From Terriglobales bacterium (GTDB taxonomy: Bacteria; Acidobacteriota; Terriglobia; Terriglobales; Acidobacteriaceae): a stretch of 55,713 bases of DNA. The translations under genes were made by a program, and so were the position numbers. Of this stretch, positions 1-6,121 are shown one piece after another (positions within the stretch are counted from its first letter, which is position 1; each line of letters begins with the position of its first letter). The stretch lies in the NCBI GenBank assembly GCA_015655585.1, contig JAATEV010000026.1, positions 1 through 55,713 of the forward strand. Reading direction: 5' to 3'. The notes beneath the pieces are model-generated. The model was given only the letters and a program-made list of their open reading frames with translations, was not told the origin of the DNA and did not search any database.

Positions 1-760
1 CGACCTTGGGGACGTCGGGGGAGAGGACGATCTTGAAGCCCATGTCGCCGATGTCCCAACCCATGATGTGTTCGGTGTGTCTATAAAACGTCGAGCGCGT
101 GTCGAGGATCTTGGGGCCGGAGATGCAAGTAGCGCAGGTGCGCTTGGCGAGTGCGGTTTCAGAGCCGGCCACGATGACGGCGGCGGCGCCGTCGCCGAAG
201 AGGCCGCAGGAGATGAGGTTGGCGATGGACTGGTCGTTGTCCTGCCAGGTGAGGGAGCAGAGCTCGACGGAGAGGAGAAGCGCGTACTGGTCGGGGAAGG
301 CGCGGACGTAGTCGGAGGCGCGGGAGATACCGGCGGCTCCTGCGACGCAGCCGAGACCGAAGATGGGGGTGCGCTTGATGGAGGTGGGGAAGGGCAGGAG
401 GTTGATGAGGCGGGCGTCGATGGTGGGGCTGGCGATGCCGGTGACGGAGGCGAAGAAGATGGCGGAGATATCGGCCGGGCTGAGGCCGATGCGGTCGAGG
501 GCGGAGCAGATGGCCTTCTGGCCAAGCTCGACGGCGGCGACGATCCAGGCGTCGTTGGTGGGGCCGAAGCCGGAGAGGGTCTCGTAGACGTCGAGGGGGA
601 AGACGAGGTTGCGGAAGTCTACTCCGCAGTTGACGAAGAGGCGATTGATGAGGCGAGGCTCTTCGAGACGATCTTTCCAGCGGGTGGTGAGAGCTTCGGA
701 GATTTCAGCCTGGGAGTAGCGATGAGGGGGATAAGCCGTGCCGACAGAGGCGATGCGCAT
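1..760 (-). CDS. Type III polyketide synthase (chalcone/stilbene synthase family), C-terminus cut by window edge
   Basis: This gene starts at the ATG at 760 and runs off the left edge; 253 codons are visible. The protein matches type III PKS throughout. A GFGPTND stretch lies at residues 64-70, an SVTGIASPTID block at 105-115, and the active-site context IFGLGCVAGAAG places the nucleophilic cysteine at residue 138. Such homodimeric enzymes condense malonyl-CoA onto an acyl-CoA starter to make alkylpyrones, alkylresorcinols or chalcone-like products in the cytosol. The catalytic His and Asn lie beyond the edge, so completeness cannot be judged. A 178-bp gap separates it from the upstream gene on the same strand. 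Bacterial homologues often sit beside a methyltransferase or oxidoreductase, which would be outside this window. The family call is firm; the product is unknown. Confidence 0.88.
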   Translation of the reverse strand, partial: MRIASVGTAYPPHRYSQAEISEALTTRWKDRLEEPRLINRLFVNCGVDFRNLVFPLDVYETLSGFGPTNDAWIVAAVELGQKAICSALDRIGLSPADISAIFFASVTGIASPTIDARLINLLPFPTSIKRTPIFGLGCVAGAAGISRASDYVRAFPDQYALLLSVELCSLTWQDNDQSIANLISCGLFGDGAAAVIVAGSETALAKRTCATCISGPKILDTRSTFYRHTEHIMGWDIGDMGFKIVLSPDVPKV

Positions 761-938
761 ACGTGTGGGAACCCTTTTTTTTGATCTACGTGAGATTTTC
801 GTTGCGTGAAGCAATGGAGCGGGTTTGGATGCGTGCAGGTTACGTGCCCGCGAGGGGCGCGAGTGGGACGGCGTGCAGTGCTGCAAGTGCTACAAGGGTA
901 CACGGAGAGTGTGAGTTCTGTGTCTGGATTTCGTCAGG

Positions 939-1802
939 CTAGTGTAAGCGGGCGATCTGGCGTTGGTAGAGGGTGTTCTGGGGGAACTCCTGCGAGAGGG
1001 AGATGAGGATGGCTTTGCCCTCCTGAATGCGGCCGTCGCGGAGCTCGCCTACGGCGAGCATGAGGCGGGCGAAGGGGGCGAGGTAGTGGCCTTTTTCGGC
1101 GGTGAGCTTGAGGAGGCGGACGCCTTCGATTTTGCTGGTTCCGGCTCCGGCCATGCCTAGAATCCAGCGGATGGGAGCGGCTTTGAGGCTGAGCATGTAG
1201 TTCTCGATGCCGACGGCCAGGTTGGCGTCGTAGAGAGTGGGGTTGCTGGAGAGGGCCTGCTTGGCATAGCGGCTGGCGATCTCGCTGAAGCGGTAGGCTC
1301 CGTAGTCGTGGCGGTCGATGAGGGAGGACCAGTCGGCCTGCATTCCGGAGGTGACGGCCTTGCAGTAGAGGGCGTTGGCGTCTTTGGAGTTGCGCTGGAG
1401 GGTCTGGTCGGCGAGGCGGTCGGACTGGGCGACGCTGGAGTCGAAGCCCTGCTTGAGAACGGGGTCGATCTGGGGACGCTTGCGGGACTCGAAGCGGTCG
1501 TCGTCGGCGAAGAGCTCGATGTCGAGGACGCCGAGGCGGTCGAACTCGGTGAAGATGTAGGCTGCGGCGTCGGAGGCGGAGCCGAGGCAGTCGTCGGGGT
1601 GGGCGGCGATCCACTGCTGGAAGTGAGTGTGTGCGGCGGCAAAGTCGAGATTGTAGAGGGCGTAGTAGCCGTCGTTGAGCGGCGTGCCGGTGAGGGGAGC
1701 GGCGTGGGCGAGGAAGGGGTGGGCCAGCAGGAGAAACAGGACGCCGAGACGCCGCCAATGGCGGTTGAGGGGAGAACCGGACTGAGAGGGGACGGCGGAC
1801 AT
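939..1802 (-). CDS. Secreted TPR-like hypothetical protein
   Basis: A 287-residue protein with an N-terminal export signal: basic RHWRR, then a hydrophobic stretch at about residues 19-34 ending in AHA. The mature part is helical, with tetratricopeptide-like character (for example GYYALYNLDFAAAHTHFQQWIAAHPDD and a C-terminal repeat-like segment ending FPQNTLYQRQIARL). I recognise it only as a conserved acidobacterial-type periplasmic TPR protein and give no specific role. The ATG at 1802 is preceded by GAGGT about 12 bases upstream. That Shine-Dalgarno lies inside one of three degenerate copies of a 15-base repeat in the leader (see 1810-1873), so its translation or transcription may be controlled there. 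No catalytic motif is visible. Confidence 0.7.
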   Translation of the reverse strand: MSAVPSQSGSPLNRHWRRLGVLFLLLAHPFLAHAAPLTGTPLNDGYYALYNLDFAAAHTHFQQWIAAHPDDCLGSASDAAAYIFTEFDRLGVLDIELFADDDRFESRKRPQIDPVLKQGFDSSVAQSDRLADQTLQRNSKDANALYCKAVTSGMQADWSSLIDRHDYGAYRFSEIASRYAKQALSSNPTLYDANLAVGIENYMLSLKAAPIRWILGMAGAGTSKIEGVRLLKLTAEKGHYLAPFARLMLAVGELRDGRIQEGKAILISLSQEFPQNTLYQRQIARLH

Positions 1803-1809
1803 GCTTATT

Positions 1810-1873
1810 TTTTTACCTCAGATATCCAGGTCTTTTTTTATCCCAGATTCTTTGTTTCTTTTTACCTCAGATA
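1810..1873 (-). repeat. Three spaced copies of a 15-base element in a gene leader
   Basis: TTTTTACCTCAGATA occurs exactly at 1810-1824 and 1859-1873, and a degenerate copy (TTTTTATCCCAGATT) lies between them at about 1834-1848, giving a spacing of 24-25 bases. On the minus strand each reads TATCTGAGGTAAAAA, and the copy nearest the gene supplies the GAGGT that looks like the ribosome binding site of the secreted protein starting at 1802. The array could be operator sites or a leader duplication; the sequence alone does not decide. Confidence 0.6.
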
Positions 1874-2023
1874 GCCTTGCAGCGTGATTGTTGAGATGCA
1901 GGTTTTCGGAGGGTGGGAGTTCAATAGGAAAAAGCTCTTCCTCTTGCCTGGGGTCGTATAGCAAAGTTTTGCGATATATAGAGTGTGGGGTTGGTTAAAT
2001 GCTGTGAAATATAGAGTTTTTTG

Positions 2024-2049
2024 TTTGGCATGGGAAATGCTTGCAGGTG
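2024..2049 (+). promoter_or_regulatory. Candidate sigma-54 promoter (copy 1)
   Basis: The element has TTTGGCAT, four to six variable bases, then ATGCTTGCAGGTG. The invariant GG (2027-2028) and GC (2039-2040) are separated by exactly 10 bases, as required for -24/-12 recognition by RpoN. TGGCA and TGCT match the consensus; the flanking positions deviate. A 23/26 identical copy lies at 31650-31675 upstream of the EPS export operon. Expected transcription start is about 2052. No protein gene follows on this strand, but hairpins and a terminator do. Confidence 0.5.
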
Positions 2050-2051
2050 GT

Positions 2052-2352
2052 CGTGAACTCGTGCGAGGTGAGATTGCAGGGTAGTTTGTCTCTGCGCACG
2101 ATGGGAGCTTGTTGTTTTATTTTTGTTCGGATGCTGTTTCACGTGATGTGTCTGCGTGGGCGGCGTTGGGACACTCTCAGGTTTGGGTACGCCGGTCCTT
2201 CGCTTTCGTTGAAGGATTTGAGATCCATCGGCGTGCTGCTCCGCAGGATGCGGAGATGTTGCTGATTCTGGAAGGCTTCGGGAGAGCCTTCGGGGAATCG
2301 AACAGTTTCTTCTACACTTTTATAGTCGCCAGAATCTTCTGGCGACTTTTTT
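2052..2352 (+). ncRNA. Candidate structured small RNA with its own terminator
   Basis: This roughly 300-base segment lies between the sigma-54-like promoter and an intrinsic terminator, and has no convincing protein gene. Consecutive stem-loops are visible. CGGCGT (2161-2166) pairs with ACGCCG (2189-2194). TCCTTC (2196-2201) pairs with GAAGGA (2211-2216). CTCCGCA (2239-2245) pairs with TGCGGAG (2249-2255) around a GGA loop. GAAGGCT (2271-2277) pairs with AGCCTTC (2285-2291). The terminator stem follows. The loop context CAGGATG resembles a CsrA-type GGA-in-loop site, which is inference only. The boundaries are predicted from the promoter and terminator, and no known RNA family was recognised. 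Confidence 0.45.
2324..2352 (+). terminator. Strong rho-independent terminator
   Basis: AGTCGCCAGA (2324-2333) pairs perfectly with TCTGGCGACT (2338-2347) around the tetraloop ATCT, and is followed by a run of six T (2347-2352). The nearest plus-strand protein gene upstream would be outside the window, so it most likely ends the candidate small RNA. Confidence 0.85.
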
Positions 2353-2462
2353 GTGGGCGAGGAAGGCGTACATCAGGGGATGAAGAGTGTGCCGAGAAAT
2401 AGGTTTTGCCTCGTCAGGCATTCCCTCGGCGACTAAAGTCGCGTTGAGCAGGCGGGGTTTAC

Positions 2463-2482
2463 GGCGGGGCTGAAGCCCCGCC
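2463..2482. repeat. REP-like palindrome with TGAA loop (copy 1)
   Basis: GGCGGGGC and GCCCCGCC form an 8-bp perfect stem around TGAA. Closely related palindromes occur at 48951-48970 (also 8 bp, TGAA loop) and 42622-42633, all in intergenic DNA. A smaller relative, GCGACTAAAGTCGC, sits just upstream at 2429-2442. This looks like a dispersed intergenic repeat family. Confidence 0.65.
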
Positions 2483-2564
2483 CTTTCAAAACAATGACCT
2501 GGCCTTTCAGAACAACGCCTTGGCCTTTCAACACAAGCCCTGGCCTTGCAAAACAACGAATTTT
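2482..2564. repeat. Four tandem 20-21-bp degenerate repeats
   Basis: Units beginning CCTTTCAAAACAATGACCTGG at 2482, 2503, 2524 and 2544 follow each other without spacers (21, 21, 20 and about 21 bases). The last copy is the most diverged. The array abuts the REP-like palindrome and lies in non-coding DNA downstream of the epimerase gene. There are no spacers, so it is not a CRISPR array. Confidence 0.7.
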
Positions 2565-2631
2565 TCAGGACCATCTGAAGCTGCGCCCGTTCAAAGCAAG
2601 AGCCTCGGCTTTTTCGGGATGGGGTTGCGGC

Positions 2632-3594
2632 TTATTGGGGCTGGGAGTTCTTTTCTTTTTCTTCCAGGTACCAGGCTACGGTCTTTTTCAGGCCCTCGTG
2701 GAAGTGGGCCTTGGGCTCGTAGTTTAGCTCGGTGGTGGCGCGGGTGATGTCGGCGAGGGAGTGCTTGATGTCTCCGGCGCGCTCGGGGCCGTAGGTGGGA
2801 GGGGCGGTGAAGCCGAGGTGTTCGGCGATGGTGGCGTAGACCTCGTTGAGGGTGTGGCTGCGGCCGGTGCCAATGTTGAAGACGCGGCCGGTGGCTACGG
2901 CGCTGGGCGCGGTGCAGGCGAGGAGGTTGGCACTGACGGCGTTGTCGACGTAGTTGAAGTCGCGGCTGGTGAGGCCGTCGCCGAAGATGGTGGGGGTCTC
3001 GCCGGCCATCATCTTGAAGGTGAACTGGGCGATGACGCCGGAGTAAGGCGAGTCGGCGGCCTGACGGGGGCCGAAGATGTTGAAGTAGCGGAGGCAGACG
3101 CCTTCGAGGCCGTAGGCGCGGTAGAAGGACTGGATGTAGTACTCGCAGGTGAGCTTCTGGACGGCGTAGGGCGAGAGCGGGCGGGGCTGCATGTCCTCCT
3201 GCTTGGGCTGGGTGGGCTGGTCGCCGTAGGCCGAGGACGATGCGGCGTAGACGATGCGGCGGACCCTGGCGTCGCGGGCGGCGATGAGGAGGTTGAGGGT
3301 GCCGTTGATGTTGGACTCGTGCGAGGTGAGGGGATCTTTGACGGAGCGGGGGACGGAGGCGAGGGCCCCCTGGTGGAGGATGTAGTCGATTCCCTCGCAG
3401 GCGGCGCGGACGCCGGAGACGTCCTGTAGATCCATCTGCTGGAAGTTGATGGAGGAGCGGATATCGTCGAGGTTGGCGAGATTGCCGGTAGAGAGATTGT
3501 CGAAGCCGCTGACCTCGTGGCCTTGTTCGACGAGTGCGTGCGCCAAGGTGGAACCGATAAAGCCTGCTATTCCGGTGATGAGATATCGCGCCAT
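2632..3594 (-). CDS. NAD-dependent UDP-N-acetylhexosamine 4-epimerase (WbpP/TviC-like SDR)
   Basis: An extended short-chain dehydrogenase/reductase of 320 residues. I place the start at the ATG at 3594 (MARYLITGIAGFIGS), because it is preceded by AGAGGA at good spacing and begins directly with the Rossmann fold; the open frame extends upstream without SDR similarity. The nucleotide-binding GxxGxxG is at residues 8-14, the catalytic serine cluster SSS at 119-121, and the YxxxK pair is Y143/K147. A C-terminal RxGD-type segment (PERAGDIKHS) is typical of nucleotide-sugar epimerases. It probably interconverts UDP-GlcNAc and UDP-GalNAc, or their uronates, in the cytosol. It is divergent from a UDP-HexNAc 6-dehydrogenase, and the pair matches the WbpP/WbpA route to UDP-GalNAcA. 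A plain UDP-glucose 4-epimerase or uronate epimerase is the alternative. Confidence 0.82.
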   Translation of the reverse strand: MARYLITGIAGFIGSTLAHALVEQGHEVSGFDNLSTGNLANLDDIRSSINFQQMDLQDVSGVRAACEGIDYILHQGALASVPRSVKDPLTSHESNINGTLNLLIAARDARVRRIVYAASSSAYGDQPTQPKQEDMQPRPLSPYAVQKLTCEYYIQSFYRAYGLEGVCLRYFNIFGPRQAADSPYSGVIAQFTFKMMAGETPTIFGDGLTSRDFNYVDNAVSANLLACTAPSAVATGRVFNIGTGRSHTLNEVYATIAEHLGFTAPPTYGPERAGDIKHSLADITRATTELNYEPKAHFHEGLKKTVAWYLEEKEKNSQPQ

Positions 3595-3784
3595 TTTATT
3601 TTTTCCTCTGTCCGGCGCCTGGCCGGGTCTTTGTCTTTGAAGATAGCGGATGAGAGTTACAGATTCCACGGTTATGTATCTGAGTTTGTCCGGAGGGAGG
3701 TCATTTGGGTGATGTTCGGGAGGGCCTGTGGGGGATCTGTTCAATTTTAAGTAAATTAGCAGGCGAGGGGCGATCAATCGATGG

Positions 3785-5188
3785 ATGCATCTCCAAGAAG
3801 GCAATGCGATAATCGTGGCTATGCCGACTACGAGCGAAGTCTCTCTTCCCCAGATTGCCCAGGAGCGTTTTGAGCGCCTGAAGGCACGCACAGCCAGGAT
3901 TGGAGTTATCGGATTGGGATACGTGGGATTGCCACTGTCTCTGTTGCTCTCCGATGCAGGGTTCAAGGTTACGGGCTTCGATATTGATGAGAGGAAGGTG
4001 ACGGACCTGGAGGCAGGCCGCTCGTACATCTTCCGCATTCCAGCCGAGGAGATTCAGACGGCGCGGACGCAGGGCCTGACGGCTACGACGGACTTCTCGA
4101 AGCTGACGGAGATGGACGCAATTATTCTGTGCGTGCCGACTCCGCTGACGGAGCATCGGGAGCCGGACCTGAGCTTTGTGGAGAATACGACGAAGGCGGT
4201 GACTCCGTGGCTGCGCGAAGGTCAACTGGTGGTACTGGAGAGCACGACGTATCCGGGGACGACGGAAGACCTGATGATTCCGATCATCGAGGCGGAGAAC
4301 AAGCTGGGGCTGAAGGTGCAGGGCAAGGGCTCGGCGGCGGAGAGCGGCGTGGTGTATGTCGCGTTCTCGCCGGAGAGGGAAGACCCGGGCAATACGACGG
4401 TGGCGCGGCATAATATCCCGAAGGTTGTGGGTGGCAATGAAGTGATTGCTACGGAGCTGGCGGCTACGTTGTATGAAGGAATCTTTACGCGGGCGGTGCG
4501 AGTGTCTTCGACGCGCGTGGCGGAGATGACGAAGCTGCTGGAGAACATTTACCGCTGCGTGAATATTGCGCTGGTGAATGAACTGAAGGTGCTGTCTCTG
4601 CGGATGGGCGTTGACATCTGGGAGGTGATCGACGCGGCTTCGACGAAGCCGTTCGGATTTCATCCGTTCTATCCGGGGCCGGGGCTGGGCGGACACTGCA
4701 TTCCGATCGATCCTTTTTACCTGAGCTGGAAGGCGAAGGAGTACGACTTCAATACGCGGTTCATCGAGCTGGCCGGTGAGGTGAACGAGGCTATGCCCGC
4801 GCACGTGGTGCAGTATGTTTCGAAGGGACTGAACCAGCATAAGAAGGCCATGAACGGATCGAAGATCCTGATGCTGGGGATGGCTTACAAGAAAGACATC
4901 GATGACCTGCGCGAGTCGCCTTCGCTGACGGTGATCGAGCTGCTGAGGGCCGAGGGCGCCGAGGTGGTGTACAACGATCCTTACTTCCCGACAGTGGGTC
5001 GTGGACGCCACTACAACCTGAATATGACGTCCACGCCGCTGGAGAACCTGGGCCAGTATGACTGCGTGCTGATTATGACGGACCACTCGGACTATGACTA
5101 CCAGGCGATTGTGAATGAGTCGAAGCTGGTGGTGGATTCGCGCAATGCGACGAAGGGGATCGTCTCGGAGAAGATTGTTCGCTGCTAG
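3785..5188 (+). CDS. UDP-N-acetyl-D-glucosamine/hexosamine 6-dehydrogenase (UGDH superfamily)
   Basis: A 467-residue nucleotide-sugar dehydrogenase. The N-terminal NAD site GLGYVGLP is at residues 43-50. The catalytic cysteine is C305, in the motif GPGLGGHCIPIDP. The C-terminal UDP-binding domain contains GMAYKKDIDDLRESP. The length and the GHCIPIDPFY signature fit WbpA/TviB-type enzymes, which oxidise C6 of UDP-GlcNAc to the uronate with two NAD+, rather than short UDP-glucose dehydrogenases. The start is uncertain: ATG 3785 gives 467 residues and ATG 3821 (MPTTSEVS) gives 455, and neither has an ideal ribosome binding site. Together with the divergent epimerase it would supply UDP-GlcNAcA or UDP-GalNAcA for the EPS. 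A long hairpin follows the stop. Confidence 0.88.
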   Translation: MHLQEGNAIIVAMPTTSEVSLPQIAQERFERLKARTARIGVIGLGYVGLPLSLLLSDAGFKVTGFDIDERKVTDLEAGRSYIFRIPAEEIQTARTQGLTATTDFSKLTEMDAIILCVPTPLTEHREPDLSFVENTTKAVTPWLREGQLVVLESTTYPGTTEDLMIPIIEAENKLGLKVQGKGSAAESGVVYVAFSPEREDPGNTTVARHNIPKVVGGNEVIATELAATLYEGIFTRAVRVSSTRVAEMTKLLENIYRCVNIALVNELKVLSLRMGVDIWEVIDAASTKPFGFHPFYPGPGLGGHCIPIDPFYLSWKAKEYDFNTRFIELAGEVNEAMPAHVVQYVSKGLNQHKKAMNGSKILMLGMAYKKDIDDLRESPSLTVIELLRAEGAEVVYNDPYFPTVGRGRHYNLNMTSTPLENLGQYDCVLIMTDHSDYDYQAIVNESKLVVDSRNATKGIVSEKIVRC

Positions 5189-5195
5189 GGGCTAT

Positions 5196-5263
5196 GCTCG
5201 CAGAGTAGGAGAAGAAGTAGAGTGCAAAAAAATATACTCTGCTTCTTCATCTATTCTGCGGGC
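5196..5263 (+). terminator. Long imperfect inverted repeat after the dehydrogenase gene
   Basis: Arms of 29 bases at 5196-5224 and 5235-5263 are complementary at 24 positions, around an A/T-rich loop of about 10 bases. The hairpin starts 8 bases after the stop codon and is followed by ATTTTCT, a weak T tract. It likely works as a terminator or 3' stabiliser, though the arm length is unusual for a simple terminator. Confidence 0.6.
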
Positions 5264-6121
5264 ATTTTCTATTGTGGAATAGTTTCTGTAAGTTGATTTA
5301 TAAGAGCAGCCGTATCTATTCGGTGATTTATAGATGAAAATCCTGCGTAGTGGAAGGTTCATGTTATAAGTGGGATGGAGCTTCTGTGCTCCTGTTTGCA
5401 GGCTTCCTCCAGCGCAACACGAAGCCTTTCGGCCTAAACGATATTCTGTCTTACCTCCTCTGCCTGAAAATGAATATTTTCTGAAGATGGCTTCGCGGCC
5501 TGGCTGTATTGCCTGCGATGGTGAGCTGTTGTTTGAGCTTTGCGAGTTCCGGGCCTGCCTGTTGCGCGATGAGAAGGCAAGTAATTCCTTCTTCTAATTT
5601 GTAAGTAGTGTGATTCTCCGATGGCTTGGATGAGTTAGAGAGATTCGTTGCGAGTTATTGGATTGGGCCAGGTAGAAATGACGGAGCTTTGATGCGGCGA
5701 GGCTCTCTTCTTGCAATGTTTATAGAGCGTTGCCAGTTCTTTGCGAGAATCTGAGAGGCTTCTGGAGGGCTTATTGGAAATAAATACGTATGCACCACGA
5801 ATTGGTTAGAAAATGCTAACCCGAAAGTGGAATGTTCGAATCCTGTACTGATACGGCAGACTGTAAAAGTGAACTGGGTTCGCCTGATCCCGCAGAGGTC
5901 AGATACTTCTAATTCCTGTTGAATTTGCTTCTCTTTCAGGAAACTTCTGCGCTCAAGTTGAGCGGTTCTTTGCCGATATCACCAGAAGTAGCGACGCACA
6001 CTCTCTTTATAACTGCGGAGACTACTTCTTGACCGTAATGTTCAGTCCGAGAGTGATAGCTGGGGCCTGGTTCTTATGCAGGTTCTGCGTTGTTTCGGTG
6101 TTGACCAGCCATACGTTATGA
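5264..6121. other. Long intergenic region upstream of the beta-helix genes
   Basis: About 860 bases with lower GC than the neighbours and no convincing gene. A 75-codon open frame at 5370-5597 lacks a plausible ribosome binding site and family resemblance. One clear element is a perfect inverted repeat, GGTTAG (5804-5809), six bases, CTAACC (5816-5821), which may be an operator or hairpin for the downstream surface-protein genes. No promoter was assigned. Confidence 0.5.

Noticed and set aside
2109..2402. A 97-codon plus-strand frame inside the candidate small RNA
   Set aside because: It runs straight through the strong intrinsic terminator at 2324-2352, has no ribosome binding site and has no family resemblance.
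2482..2564. The tandem 21-mers as a CRISPR array
   Set aside because: Units follow each other without unique spacers, and there are no cas genes in the window.
3701..5086. A 461-codon minus-strand frame over the UDP-HexNAc dehydrogenase
   Set aside because: It is an Arg/His-rich antisense shadow; the plus-strand gene has the NAD and catalytic cysteine motifs.
5370..5597. A 75-codon plus-strand frame in the long gap before the beta-helix genes
   Set aside because: It starts with GTG without a Shine-Dalgarno sequence, and the protein is Cys/Pro-rich without recognisable fold.
5802..5821. Reading TTGGTTAGAAAATGCT as a sigma-54 promoter
   Set aside because: GG and GC are 9 bases apart, not 10, and the sequence is better explained as an inverted repeat.
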